A program made the position numbers and the translations under genes. This document shows, in pieces, positions 34,546 to 46,198 of a stretch of 64,000 nucleotides of DNA. The notes beneath the pieces are model-generated. The model did not search any database. It saw nothing but the letters and a program-made list of their open reading frames with translations, and was not told the DNA's origin. Every line of letters begins with the position of its first letter. Position 1 is the stretch's first letter. Source of the DNA: Variovorax sp. OAS795. GTDB lineage: Bacteria; Pseudomonadota; Gammaproteobacteria; Burkholderiales; Burkholderiaceae_C. The stretch lies in assembly GCF_040546685.1 (NCBI RefSeq), contig NZ_JBEPOH010000001.1, positions 2,914,001 through 2,978,000 of the forward strand, in the 5' to 3' direction.

Positions 34546-36602
34546 CCGAAACACTCGAGGACAAGGTGCGCGACGCCTTCGCGCAAGGAGGCGTCCTGTC
34601 CCGCGCGGCCGAGCAGTTCCGCGAACGTTCGGGGCAAACCGAGATGGCGCTGGCCGTCGCCCGCACCATCGAGAAGGGCGGCGTCCTGGTGGTGGAGGCC
34701 GGCACCGGCGTCGGCAAGACCTTCTCGTACCTCGTGCCGGCCTTGCTGAGCGGCGAACGCGTGCTCTTGTCCACCGCGACCAAGACCCTGCAGGACCAGC
34801 TGTTCGGCCGCGACCTGCCGCGCCTGGTCGAGGCGCTCGAGCTGCCGGTGCGAACGGCGCTGCTCAAGGGCCGCGCGAGCTACCTGTGCCTGCACCGGCT
34901 CGATCTCGCACGCCACGACGCCTCGCTGCCCGAACGCGGCAGCCTGCGCACGCTCGCCAAGATCGAGCAATGGTCCAAGGCCACGCGAACCGGCGACCTG
35001 GCCGAACTGCCGGGCCTGGACGAGCGCTCGCCGCTCATCCCCCTCATCACTTCCACGCGCGAAAACTGCCTTGGCGCGCAGTGCCCGCAGTTCAAGCCCT
35101 GCCACGTGAACCTGGCGCGGCGCGAAGCGCTGGCCGCCGACGTGGTGGTCATCAACCATCACCTGTTCTTCGCGGATCTTGCGGTGCGTGAAACCGGCAT
35201 GGCGGAATTGCTGCCCACGGTGAGCGTGGTGGTCTTCGACGAGGCCCACCAGCTCAACGAGACCGGCGTGCAGTTCCTGGGCGCGCAACTTGGCAGCGGC
35301 CAGGCGCTCGACTTTGCGCGCGACATGCTCGGCGCGGGCCTGCAGCACGCGCGCGGACTGGTCGATTGGCAGCAACTGGTGGCCGGCGTCGAGCGTGCCG
35401 CACGCGAGCTGCGCCTGGCGGTCGGCAAGCAATGGCCCGGAACCAAGCTGCGCTGGGTGGGCCCGGCACCGGATGGCGTCGACCCGGACCTCTGGCAGGG
35501 TTCGCTCGATGCCTTGCAGCAGGCGTTCGAGCTGGCGGCCGACGGGCTCGACACGGTCAGCGAGATCTCGCCCGACTTCGTGCGCCTGTACGAACGGGCG
35601 CAGCAGCTCGCCAAGCGCGCGGCGCGTTTTGCGCTGCCCTGCGAGCTGGAGTCCGTGCGCTGGGTCGACGTGGGGACGCAGCTGCGCCTGGTCGAATCGC
35701 CGCTGGACATCGCCGAGGCCATGCGCACGCGCGTGCTCAAGATCGACAGCGACCGACAGGATGCCTACGGCGAAGAGATGGACGGCCGGGCAGGGCCCGA
35801 GGACAGCGGCCGTGCCTGGGTGTTCACCTCGGCCACCTTGGGCGACGAACCCACGCTGCGCTGGTTCACCGAACCCTGCGGCCTGGGCGATGCCGAGGTG
35901 CTGCGGGTGCAGAGTCCCTTCGACTATGCGGCCCAGGCCGGGCTTTATGTGCCGCGCGCCTTCCCCAAGCCCAACGACGCCGCGCACAGCACGCGCGTGG
36001 CCCAGCTCGCTGCGCGCGGCGCCGCCGAACTGGGCGGCCGTACGCTGGTACTGACGACCACCCTGCGGGCCCTGCGCACCATCGGCGACGAGATGAAGCA
36101 GCAGTTCGAGCGGCTCGAGGCCGACATGCGGCCGGAAGTGCTGGTCCAGGGCGAACTGCCCAAGCGCGTGCTCATGGACCGCTTTCGCGAAGGCGCGGCC
36201 GCAGGGCGGGCGGGCTGCGTGCTGGTTGCGTCCGCTTCGTTCTGGGAAGGCTTCGACGCCCCGGGCGATGCGTTGCAACTGGTGGTGATCGACAAGCTGC
36301 CGTTTCCGCCGCCCAACGACCCGCTGGTCGAGGCGCGATCGCAGCGCCTCGAAGCCCAGGGCCGCAGTTCATTCAGCGACTATTCGCTGCCCGAGGCGGC
36401 CGTGGCGCTGAAGCAGGGAGCAGGGCGGCTGATTCGCCGCGAGACGGACTGCGGCGTGCTTGCGATCTGCGACACCCGCCTGGTCGCCATGGGCTACGGC
36501 CGCCGGCTCTTCGCCGCGCTGCCGCCGATGCGGCGGCTGGAGAGCGAGGCGGATTTCGAGGCGGCCATCGGCGAACTGAAGAAGTCGCTGTCGTCGGCCT
36601 GA
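34542..36602 (+). CDS. XPD-like ATP-dependent DNA helicase (DinG/YoaA family)
   Basis: This 686-residue superfamily 2 helicase with 5'-3' polarity is expected to act in DNA repair. Walker A is 'EAGTGVGKT' (residues 52-60) and the DEAH box is 'VFDEAHQ'. Four cysteines between these motifs ('SYLCLHR', 'ENCLGAQCPQFKPCH') form the Fe-S cluster site typical of XPD and DinG. C-terminal helicase motifs include 'LVASASFWEGFD' and 'QGAGRLIRRETD'. The GTG start at 34542 overlaps the DUF465 stop. YoaA (636 aa) and DinG (716 aa) are equally close by length, so I give no symbol. Confidence 0.92.
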   Translation: MTETLEDKVRDAFAQGGVLSRAAEQFRERSGQTEMALAVARTIEKGGVLVVEAGTGVGKTFSYLVPALLSGERVLLSTATKTLQDQLFGRDLPRLVEALELPVRTALLKGRASYLCLHRLDLARHDASLPERGSLRTLAKIEQWSKATRTGDLAELPGLDERSPLIPLITSTRENCLGAQCPQFKPCHVNLARREALAADVVVINHHLFFADLAVRETGMAELLPTVSVVVFDEAHQLNETGVQFLGAQLGSGQALDFARDMLGAGLQHARGLVDWQQLVAGVERAARELRLAVGKQWPGTKLRWVGPAPDGVDPDLWQGSLDALQQAFELAADGLDTVSEISPDFVRLYERAQQLAKRAARFALPCELESVRWVDVGTQLRLVESPLDIAEAMRTRVLKIDSDRQDAYGEEMDGRAGPEDSGRAWVFTSATLGDEPTLRWFTEPCGLGDAEVLRVQSPFDYAAQAGLYVPRAFPKPNDAAHSTRVAQLAARGAAELGGRTLVLTTTLRALRTIGDEMKQQFERLEADMRPEVLVQGELPKRVLMDRFREGAAAGRAGCVLVASASFWEGFDAPGDALQLVVIDKLPFPPPNDPLVEARSQRLEAQGRSSFSDYSLPEAAVALKQGAGRLIRRETDCGVLAICDTRLVAMGYGRRLFAALPPMRRLESEADFEAAIGELKKSLSSA

Positions 36603-36645
36603 AGACGCAAGCCGGGGGCGGTCGCCCTTGACCTTGCAGGCGAAG

Positions 36646-36663
36646 AAAAGGCCCCGAAGGGCC
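36646..36663 (-). terminator. Rho-independent terminator after bamD
   Basis: On the minus strand GGCCC-TTCG-GGGCC forms a 5-bp GC stem capped by a stable UUCG tetraloop, followed by TTTT. It lies between the convergent helicase and bamD genes. Confidence 0.75.
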
Positions 36664-36679
36664 CTGTTCCATCGCCGGC

Positions 36680-37486
36680 TTACCAGAGCTTCCACCACGG
36701 GTCGTCCTTGCCCTTGAAGCCGCGGGCCAGGTACTCGCTTTTCGGGTAGTTGGTGGTCAGCACGCGCTGGGCATCGTCGCGCAGGTCCTTCATGCCGAGC
36801 GCATCGTAGGAGCGCACGATGATGTACAGGGCCTCTTCGAGCGCAGGCACTTCGCGGTAGTCGGACAGCGCGAGCTGCGCCCGGTTGATGGCTGCGAGGT
36901 AGGCGCCGCGAGAGTAGTAGTAGCGCGCCACGTGCACTTCGTACTGGGCGAGCGAATTCACGATGTAGTTCATGCGCTGGCGCGCGTCCGGCGCGTAGCG
37001 CGAGTCGGGGAAGCGCGTGGCCAGTTCCTTGAACGACTCGAACGATTCCTTCGCGGCCTTCTGGTCGCGCTCGGACAGGTCCTGGCGCGTCAGGAACGCG
37101 AACATGCCCAGGTCGTCGTTGAAGTTGATCACGCCCTTGAGGTACAGCGCGTAGTCGAGCGCCGGGCTGGCCGGGTGCAGCTTCATGAAGCGGTCGATGG
37201 TGGCGATGGCATTGGCCTTTTCGCCCGCCTTGTACTGCGCGTAAGCCTTTTCGAGCTGCGCCTGCTGCGCGAGCGGCGTGCCGGCGGCGCGGCCTTCGAG
37301 CTTCTCGTACAGCGGCACGGCCTTGTCGTAGGCGCCGGAACCGGCTTCGTCCTTGGCTTCCGCATAGATGCGGTTGGGGCTCCAGTTCGCGGTCTTGTCG
37401 ACGCTGGTGGAAGAGCAGCCGGCTGCAAGCAGCGCTACCGCGCTGAGCGCGATCCAGGCGGGGACCGATAATTTGGCGCGAAACAT
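36680..37486 (-). CDS. bamD: Outer-membrane assembly lipoprotein BamD
   Basis: BamD is the essential lipoprotein of the BAM complex that inserts beta-barrel proteins. From the ATG at 37486 (MFRAKLSV) the signal peptide ends at LLAAGC, giving a lipidated cysteine. The mature protein is a chain of TPR helices, including 'LEKAYAQYKAGEKANAIATI', 'ALYLKGVINF' and 'ARYYYSRGAYLAAINRAQ'. The 268-residue length fits BamD (about 245-270). Eleven upstream codons are open but disrupt the signal peptide. A perfect TATAAT box lies 33 nt upstream. Confidence 0.95.
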   Translation of the reverse strand: MFRAKLSVPAWIALSAVALLAAGCSSTSVDKTANWSPNRIYAEAKDEAGSGAYDKAVPLYEKLEGRAAGTPLAQQAQLEKAYAQYKAGEKANAIATIDRFMKLHPASPALDYALYLKGVINFNDDLGMFAFLTRQDLSERDQKAAKESFESFKELATRFPDSRYAPDARQRMNYIVNSLAQYEVHVARYYYSRGAYLAAINRAQLALSDYREVPALEEALYIIVRSYDALGMKDLRDDAQRVLTTNYPKSEYLARGFKGKDDPWWKLW

Positions 37487-37500
37487 CACATACGGCTTTC

Positions 37501-38526
37501 GTGAAACAGTTGCCCTCAATTATATCGACCGACCCTTTGGACATTGCCCCTGACACAGCCGAGGTCGATGAGGGCGCGGATCCGGTCGAAGCCAGCGAGC
37601 TGCGGCCCTTCGCCATTGGCGAGGCCGAGCACGGGCTGCGGCTGGACCGCGCGCTCGCCGCCCTGGTGCCGGAATTTTCTCGCAACTATCTGCAACAGCT
37701 GATCGAAGCCGGGGCGGTGGAGCTCCAGGGCCGCGTGGTTCAGAAGGTCTCGGCGACGGTCCGCGCGGGCCAGGCCGGGCGCATCGAACTGCGGCCGACA
37801 CCGCAAAGCCAGGCGTTCCGGGCCGAGGCCATGGACATCGTCACGGTGCACGAGGACGAGCACCTGCGCATCGTCGACAAGCCGGCCGGGCTGGTGGTGC
37901 ATCCGGCGCCGGGCCATTGGAGCGGCACGCTGCTGAACGGCCTGCTGGCGCTGGACCCCAAGGCGCAATTGCTGCCGCGCGCGGGCATCGTGCACCGGCT
38001 CGACCGCGATACCAGCGGGCTGATGGTCGTGGCACGGACCCGGGCCGCGATGGATGCGATGGTTGCGCTGATCGCCGCACGCGAGGTCAAGCGGCAGTAC
38101 CTCGCCATCGGCCACAAGCCCTGGACCGGAGCCGCGGCGCGCCAGGTGGACGCGCCCATCGGCCGCGATCCGCGCAACCGTTTGCGCATGGCCGTGGTCG
38201 ACCTGGAGCGCCACGCGGGCAAGACGGCGCGCACGTTTATCGAGCGGCTGGACAGCAATGCACAGGGCTGTGCCGTGCGGTGCACCCTCGAAACCGGCCG
38301 TACCCACCAGATCCGCGTGCACATGGCGTCCATCGGGCATCCGCTCGTGGGCGACGCGCTCTACGGCGGGGCGCCTGCCGCGGGCCTGGCGCGCCAGGCG
38401 CTGCATGCGTTCAGGCTTGCGTTCGTGCATCCGGCCACGCAAGAGCCGCTGGAGTTCCGCTCTCTCCCGCCGGCCGATCTCGTTCATGCGTTACAGGCCT
38501 GGGGGCTGGATTACAATCGCGCCTGA
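37501..38526 (+). CDS. rluD: 23S rRNA pseudouridine(1911/1915/1917) synthase RluD
   Basis: RluD modifies helix 69 of 23S rRNA. The 341-residue protein has an N-terminal S4 RNA-binding domain (about 45-105) and the RluA-type catalytic domain. Asp168 in 'HRLDRDTSGLMV' is the catalytic residue. The C-terminal 'GRTHQIRVHMASIGHPLVGD' is also typical. The start is GTG at 37501, 14 nt from the divergent bamD start. A TTG at 37537 is an alternative that would remove 12 poorly conserved residues. The first 40 residues are acidic and probably flexible. Confidence 0.93.
   Translation: MKQLPSIISTDPLDIAPDTAEVDEGADPVEASELRPFAIGEAEHGLRLDRALAALVPEFSRNYLQQLIEAGAVELQGRVVQKVSATVRAGQAGRIELRPTPQSQAFRAEAMDIVTVHEDEHLRIVDKPAGLVVHPAPGHWSGTLLNGLLALDPKAQLLPRAGIVHRLDRDTSGLMVVARTRAAMDAMVALIAAREVKRQYLAIGHKPWTGAAARQVDAPIGRDPRNRLRMAVVDLERHAGKTARTFIERLDSNAQGCAVRCTLETGRTHQIRVHMASIGHPLVGDALYGGAPAAGLARQALHAFRLAFVHPATQEPLEFRSLPPADLVHALQAWGLDYNRA
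37519..37524 (-). promoter_or_regulatory. -10 box of the bamD promoter
   Basis: A perfect TATAAT on the minus strand would start a bamD transcript with a leader of about 25 nt. It lies inside the first codons of the divergent rluD frame. A facing GATAAT at 37467-37472 (plus strand) could drive rluD from within the bamD 5' end, so the two promoters would overlap. Neither has a clear -35. Confidence 0.5.
38491..38517 (+). promoter_or_regulatory. Candidate promoter for scpB at the end of rluD
   Basis: TTACAG, a 15-bp spacer and TACAAT lie within the last codons of rluD. They would give an scpB leader of about 130 nt. That leader contains GGCCC-GA-GGGCC and a GCCGGC-N8-GCCGGC hairpin. The spacer is short, so confidence is low. 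Confidence 0.35.
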
Positions 38527-38652
38527 CGGCCCGAGGGCCGCGCCGGCCATCCGATGCCGGCCTTGCGTTGCACTCGCCGCGTGCCGGCAGCGCCTCCTTC
38601 CATCCTTCTGAACAAGCGTCCCTGAGGCGCCTTTTCCCGGATAACGCGAACC

Positions 38653-39531
38653 ATGAATACGGCGGATGCCAAGCGCATTCTCGAAACCGCCTTGATCTGT
38701 TCGAGCCAGCCGCTGCCAGTGCGCGACATGCGCGTGCTGTTCGACGACGAGCTGGGCGTGGACACCATCAAGGTGCTGTTGCTTGAATTGCAGGAAGACT
38801 GGGCGCAACGCGGCCTGGAGCTGGTGAACGTCGCCAGCGGCTGGCGCTTCCAGAGCCGGCCCGAGATGCGCGACCACCTCGATCGCCTGCATCCCGAGAA
38901 GCCGCCGCGCTACACCCGCGCCGCGCTCGAAACGCTGGCCATCATTGCCTACCGCCAGCCCGTCACCCGCGGCGACATGGAAGACATCCGCGGGGTCACC
39001 ATCAATTCCCTCATCCTGAAGCAGCTCGAAGACCGCGGCTGGGTCGAGGTGATCGGCCACCGCGAAACCGTGGGCCGGCCCGCGCTCTATGCCACCACCC
39101 GGCAGTTTCTCGACGACCTCGGCCTCGGCTCCCTCGACCAGCTGCCGCTGATCGAAACGCCGGCGCAGCAGGCCGCGCTGGTCGATGCGCTCGACCAGGC
39201 CTCCGGCAGCCAGCCGGGCCTGCCGATGGAAATGGCGGGCGAATCCGATGCGGATGCTTCCGCCATGTCGCAGGCTGGCCTGGAAGCGGACACCGACCTT
39301 GCCTCGCCCGTCGCTGACGCGGCGGATGTTCCCGATGCTCCCGATGCGGTTGAAGCCGCAGAGGCCGTCGAGGCCGCCGCGGCGCAATTCGCCGAGGATG
39401 CAGCGTCGCCCGAAGAGCCCGCCGATATCCCCGCCCTCCCGGAAGCCGGGCTCCCCGCCGAGCCCGAGTCCGAAGTCCCGTCGTCCGACGAGACCGATCC
39501 CCACGCTGTTTCTCCCGGAAAAAACCAATGA
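38653..39531 (+). CDS. scpB: Chromosome segregation/condensation protein ScpB
   Basis: ScpB is the winged-helix kleisin partner of the SMC-ScpAB condensin. Residues 1-165 carry the two winged-helix domains, with 'LGWRFQSR'-type '[17 protein letters not shown]', '[25 protein letters not shown]' and '[21 protein letters not shown]'. The last 120 residues are an acidic Ala/Pro/Glu-rich tail that most family members lack and that is likely disordered. scpA is not in the window. The stop overlaps the rluB start (ATGA). Confidence 0.93.
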   Translation: MNTADAKRILETALICSSQPLPVRDMRVLFDDELGVDTIKVLLLELQEDWAQRGLELVNVASGWRFQSRPEMRDHLDRLHPEKPPRYTRAALETLAIIAYRQPVTRGDMEDIRGVTINSLILKQLEDRGWVEVIGHRETVGRPALYATTRQFLDDLGLGSLDQLPLIETPAQQAALVDALDQASGSQPGLPMEMAGESDADASAMSQAGLEADTDLASPVADAADVPDAPDAVEAAEAVEAAAAQFAEDAASPEEPADIPALPEAGLPAEPESEVPSSDETDPHAVSPGKNQ

Positions 39532-41336
39532 GCTCCTCCGACATCGACGACTCGGCCAACGTGCCGGTCCCTCCCGAAGCCGAGAAAAAGGCCCCGGAGG
39601 CAACGGAAGGGCCCGGCCAGTCTCCGGACACCGGCGCGGAGGCCCAATCCGTGGCGGCCGGCGAGGGTGAAGCGCCCAAGAAGCGGCGCCCCCGGCGCAA
39701 GAAGGCCGAGGTGGAGGCCGTGGCGCTGCCGGTCGATGAAGAATCCACGGCAAGCGCTGCACCTGTGGCCGCTGCCGAAACCTTCGAGCTGGCAGCCGAT
39801 GCAGCGCCGGCAGTTGCCGCCGACGCTCCGGCAGCGGTTGCCGCTCCCGCGATAGCGCCGCGTGAAGATCGCCAGGAGCGCCGCGATGAACAGGCTCCCC
39901 GCAGCGACGACGGCGAAGAGGACGACGAGGAAGAAGAGCCCGACGAGGAAGAGGACGACCTCGACCGCGCACGCCGGGCCGCCGAACGCGAGCAGCGCAA
40001 TGCGCCGCCGACCGAGCCGATCCGCTTCGCGGACGTCATCTCCGGCCAGTTCGACGCCGACGAGGAAAGCCCCGAGGTGCCGCCGCTCAAGCGCGTGCTG
40101 CTGCCCGAAGCCGATTCGCCCAAGCTGCACAAGGTGCTGGCGCAGGCGGGCCTGGGCTCGCGCCTGGAAATGGAGCAGTTGATTCTCCAGGGCCGTATCT
40201 CGGTCAACAACGAGCCGGCCCACATCGGCCAGCGCATCCAGTACGGCGACCAGGTCAAGATCAACGGCAAGCCCATCCGCTACCGCATCGCGCCGCCGCC
40301 GCCGCGCGTCATCGCGTACCACAAGCCCGTGGGCGAGGTCGTCACGCACGACGACCCGCAGAACCGTCCCACCGTGTTCCGCAAGCTGCCGCGCCTGCAA
40401 CAGGGCAAGTGGCAATCGGTCGGCCGGCTCGACCTGAACACCGAAGGCCTGCTGCTGTTCAGCAGTTCCGGCGACCTCGCCAACCAGCTGATGCATCCCC
40501 GCTTCGGCCTGGAGCGCGAATACGCGGTGCGCGTGCTCGGCGCCCTCGACGCAGAAGAGAAAAAGCGCCTGCTCGAAGGCGTCCGGCTCGACGACGGCAT
40601 GGCCCAGTTCGGCACCATCGAGGAGGGCGGCGGCGAAGGCTCCAACCATTGGTACCGCGTGACCATCTCCGAAGGGCGCAACCGCGAAGTGCGGCGCCTG
40701 TTCGAATCGGTGGGCCATGCGGTCAGCCGCCTGATCCGCATCCGCTACGGTGCCATGGTGCTGCCGCGCGGTCTCAAGCGCGGCGCCTGGATGGAGCTCG
40801 ACGAGCGCGACATCAACGCGCTGTTCCAGGCTTCGGGCGGCGGGGCAGCGCGCCCACAGCAGCAACAGCAACAACGGGGGCCCGGCGGCCAGGACGGTGC
40901 CGGGGGCGGTCGCAACGGCCGCAACAAGAAGCGCCGCGGCAACCGCAATGCCGGTGGCGGCCAGGCGCCGCGCGAAGAGAACCGCGACGCGCCCATTCCG
41001 AATCCGCTCGGCGACGGCCGGCCGCCGCGCGGCGACCGCGGACCGCGCGCCAACCGGGGCGGTGGCGGGGGCGGCAATGCAGGCCTGCCGCCGCAAGGCC
41101 GCCGCGGCAATAACAACAGCAACCGCGGCAACCGCCCGGGCGAAGAGCGTCCGCCAAGCGGCGCGAACCAGCCCGATCCGATGAAGACCTCGCTCGGCTA
41201 CATCGGGGCCGACAGCTTTTCGCGCCAGCGCAAGGAGCAGCGCCAGGGCCCCGGCCGCCGCGGCGGCGGACCCTCGGGCGGCGGCTTCGGCGGCGGTGGC
41301 GGCGGTCTCGGCGGCAATCGGCGCCGCGGGCGCTGA
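39528..41336 (+). CDS. rluB: 23S rRNA pseudouridine synthase B with long disordered tails
   Basis: RluB makes pseudouridine 2605 in 23S rRNA. At 602 residues it is about twice the E. coli length (291). Residues 1-185 are Ala/Glu/Lys-rich with an acidic run near 125-145. The S4 domain follows (about 200-255, '[19 protein letters not shown]'), then the RsuA-type catalytic domain with Asp302 in '[14 protein letters not shown]' and '[15 protein letters not shown]'. The last 170 residues are Gly/Arg/Asn/Gln-rich, RGG-like, with a short poly-Gln run. Both tails are low-complexity and may bind RNA. Confidence 0.93.
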   Translation: MSSSDIDDSANVPVPPEAEKKAPEATEGPGQSPDTGAEAQSVAAGEGEAPKKRRPRRKKAEVEAVALPVDEESTASAAPVAAAETFELAADAAPAVAADAPAAVAAPAIAPREDRQERRDEQAPRSDDGEEDDEEEEPDEEEDDLDRARRAAEREQRNAPPTEPIRFADVISGQFDADEESPEVPPLKRVLLPEADSPKLHKVLAQAGLGSRLEMEQLILQGRISVNNEPAHIGQRIQYGDQVKINGKPIRYRIAPPPPRVIAYHKPVGEVVTHDDPQNRPTVFRKLPRLQQGKWQSVGRLDLNTEGLLLFSSSGDLANQLMHPRFGLEREYAVRVLGALDAEEKKRLLEGVRLDDGMAQFGTIEEGGGEGSNHWYRVTISEGRNREVRRLFESVGHAVSRLIRIRYGAMVLPRGLKRGAWMELDERDINALFQASGGGAARPQQQQQQRGPGGQDGAGGGRNGRNKKRRGNRNAGGGQAPREENRDAPIPNPLGDGRPPRGDRGPRANRGGGGGGNAGLPPQGRRGNNNSNRGNRPGEERPPSGANQPDPMKTSLGYIGADSFSRQRKEQRQGPGRRGGGPSGGGFGGGGGGLGGNRRRGR

Positions 41337-41396
41337 AAGCCAGCCGTCAGCGCAGCCTTTCGCGGGGTTTTCACCAAGCCCGGGGGCTGCGCCGGT

Positions 41397-41402
41397 TAAA
41401 AT
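41397..41402 (+). promoter_or_regulatory. Candidate -10 box for ndk
   Basis: TAAAAT lies in the 150-nt gap after rluB and gives a leader of about 78 nt. The -35 region is not obvious. Confidence 0.35.
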
Positions 41403-41486
41403 CAGAGGCTTTGTCGAACTTCGACGCAACGTATTCGTTGCAGATGTGACAAAACACTTCAAAATCAAAGCTCAGGAAGCACTTCA

Positions 41487-41912
41487 ATGGCTATCGAACG
41501 TACCCTCTCCATCATCAAGCCCGACGCCGTTGCCAAGAACGTCATCGGCAAGATCGTTTCCCGCTTCGAAGCTGCCGGCCTCAAGATCGTCGCCGCCAAG
41601 CTGGTGCATCTGTCGCGCAACGAAGCCGAGCAGTTCTACTCGGTCCACAAGGAACGTCCGTTCTTCAAGGACCTGGTCGAGTTCATGATCTCCGGCCCCG
41701 TGTTCGTGCAAGTGCTCGAAGGCGAGAACGCCATCGCCAAGAACCGCGACCTGATGGGCGCCACGGACCCCAAGAAGGCGGCTCCCGGCACCATTCGCGC
41801 CGACTTCGCCGACAGCATCGACGCCAACGCCGTGCATGGTTCGGACGCGGCCGAAACGGCAGCGAACGAGGTCGCCTTCTTCTTCGCCGGCCTCAACGTC
41901 TACGCGCGCTGA
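41487..41912 (+). CDS. ndk: Nucleoside diphosphate kinase
   Basis: Ndk transfers the gamma phosphate of ATP to nucleoside diphosphates through a phospho-histidine. The 141-residue product begins '[20 protein letters not shown]' and carries His117 in the signature '[20 protein letters not shown]'. The nucleotide-binding '[17 protein letters not shown]' is intact. The length is standard. It opens a run of genes (ndk-rlmN-pilW-rodZ-ispG-hisS-...) that is conserved in Burkholderiales and gamma-proteobacteria. Confidence 0.98.
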   Translation: MAIERTLSIIKPDAVAKNVIGKIVSRFEAAGLKIVAAKLVHLSRNEAEQFYSVHKERPFFKDLVEFMISGPVFVQVLEGENAIAKNRDLMGATDPKKAAPGTIRADFADSIDANAVHGSDAAETAANEVAFFFAGLNVYAR

Positions 41913-41931
41913 AGCGCACCCCGCTGATTTC

Positions 41932-43083
<1,152 letters not shown>

Positions 43084-43087
43084 CCCC

Positions 43088-43942
43088 ATGAGCATGGCCT
43101 TTCCGATGGCGACCGCGAGCGCACACCGGCTGCTGGCCGCAAGCGTTGCCGGTGTCGCCGTGGCGTTTCTGCTCGGGGGCTGCGTCAACACGCGGACCAC
43201 CACCACCAGCCTGGCCGACACCAGCTCGGGCAAGGGCGCCGAGATGGTCACCGAGTCCGACGAGTCCAGCCGGCAGCGGCGCGCGCGCCTGCGCATGGAG
43301 CTGGCCGCGGGTTATTTCGAGCACGGACAGACCACGGTGGCGCTCGACGAGATCAAGCAGGCGCTGGTCGCCGACCCGAACAACGCGGACGCGTACAACC
43401 TGCGCGGCCTGGTCTACATGCGGCTCGAAGACGCCGGCATGGCCGAAGACAGCTTCCGCCGGGCCATTGCCATCAGCCCGCGCGACGCCAACGTGCGGCA
43501 CAACTACGGCTGGCTGCTGTGCCAGCAGAACCGTTTCGCCGACGCGTCGCAGCAGTTCACCGAGGCGCTCGCGGTGCCCAGCTACACCGACCGTTCCAAG
43601 ACGCTCATGACGCAAGGCGTCTGCCAGCTCCGGGCCGGCCAGCGCGCGGAGGCGGAGCGCAGCCTCATGCAGGCCTACGAGATCGATGCCGGCAATCCGG
43701 TGGTCGGCCTCAACCTGGCTTCGCTGCTGGCGCAGCGAGAGGAATGGCAGCGCGCGCAGTTCTACATCCGCCGCGTCAACAACAGTCCTTCGGCCAATGC
43801 CGAGACGCTGTGGCTCGGCATCAAGATCGAACGGCGACTCAACAACCGCGAAGCTGTTGCTCAATTGGCAGGGCAGCTGCAGCGGCGCTTCCCGCAGTCC
43901 CGGGAGGCAATAGCGTACGAGCGCGGGAATTTCAATGACTGA
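43088..43942 (+). CDS. pilW: Type IV pilus biogenesis/stability lipoprotein PilW (PilF)
   Basis: PilW/PilF is an outer-membrane TPR lipoprotein required for assembly of the PilQ secretin. The signal peptide ends with LLGGC (Cys32). TPR units follow, for example 'RMELAAGYFEHGQTTVALDEI', 'AYNLRGLVYMRLEDAGMAED' and 'HNYGWLLCQQNRFADASQQF'. The 284-residue length is standard. It starts 4 nt after rlmN and overlaps rodZ by 8 nt, matching the rlmN-pilF-rodZ-ispG order of E. coli and Pseudomonas. Confidence 0.93.
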   Translation: MSMAFPMATASAHRLLAASVAGVAVAFLLGGCVNTRTTTTSLADTSSGKGAEMVTESDESSRQRRARLRMELAAGYFEHGQTTVALDEIKQALVADPNNADAYNLRGLVYMRLEDAGMAEDSFRRAIAISPRDANVRHNYGWLLCQQNRFADASQQFTEALAVPSYTDRSKTLMTQGVCQLRAGQRAEAERSLMQAYEIDAGNPVVGLNLASLLAQREEWQRAQFYIRRVNNSPSANAETLWLGIKIERRLNNREAVAQLAGQLQRRFPQSREAIAYERGNFND

Positions 43943-44905
43943 ACGGGTTTCGGAGTTCGGCACTTCCGCGGCACTGCCGCTCGAGGAAGGCGACATCACG
44001 CACAAGACGGCCGGCGACATGCTCCGCGAAGCGCGCGAGGCGCACGGCCTGCACATCGAAATGGTGGCCGCGGCCCTCAAGGTGCCGCCGCAAAAGCTCA
44101 TCGCCCTGGAGGCGGACGACATCGCCTCGCTGCCCGATCCGGTCTTTGCCCGGGCGCTGGCAAGCAGCGTCTGCCGCGCCCTGCGCATCGATCCCGCGCC
44201 GGTGCTCGCAAAGCTGCCGGGCGCGCAACGCGCGGCGCTGGCGTCGGCGGACCGCACACTCAAGGGCAACATCGTTTCAGGTACCCCGCGCTGGAGCAGC
44301 GGCCGCTCCAGCGGGCTTCCGTCGCGGCCCCTGCTGACCGTGGTGGCGCTGCTGCTCGTCGGCGCAGCCGTGCTGTTCTGGCTGCCCCAGTCGGTCTTCG
44401 ACCAGGTCGGCGCCACCGTCTCGCGCTGGACGGCGCGCGGGGAGGGCGACACGAGCCCTGCAGGTGAAACGCCCACGGTTGCATCGACGCCGGGCGCGCC
44501 GACCATCGTGGTCGAGAACGCACCGGTGACGCCCGTGGCGCCCGCAACGCCTGCGGCACCCGCAGCATCCAACGCGCCATCCGCTGCCTTGCCCGCGGCC
44601 GGCACCAGCGCCGTGGCCGCATCGGCGGCACCCACGTCGGCTAGCGCTGCCGCAGCTGCCGGTGGCAACCAGCCGCTTGTCTTCGTCGCACGCGAAGAGT
44701 GCTGGATCACGGTCACCGAAGCCGGCGGCAAGCAGTTGCTGCGCCGCAGCCTCAAGGCGGGCGAAACCATCGGGTTGTCCGGCGCGCTGCCGTTGTCGGT
44801 GGTGGTGGGCCGGGCCTCGGCGGTGGATGTGCAGGTGCGCGGAAAGCCCTACGATCTGAAGCCTGTCACGCGCGGTGGCGGCGTGGCGCGTTTCGAGGTG
44901 ACATC

Positions 44906-44909
<4 letters not shown>
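43935..44909 (+). CDS. rodZ: RodZ-like cytoskeletal helix-turn-helix membrane protein
   Basis: RodZ links MreB to the membrane and controls rod shape. The 324-residue protein has an N-terminal XRE-type HTH (about 27-95, '[21 protein letters not shown]'). One membrane helix lies at about 131-151, followed by a Pro/Ala-rich periplasmic linker. A C-terminal DUF4115 beta domain (about 250-324) has '[19 protein letters not shown]'. It overlaps pilW by 8 nt, and its stop overlaps the GTG start of ispG (GTGA). Confidence 0.9.
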
Positions 44910-46183
<1,274 letters not shown>

Positions 46184-46198
46184 ACCTCTCGCAGATCC

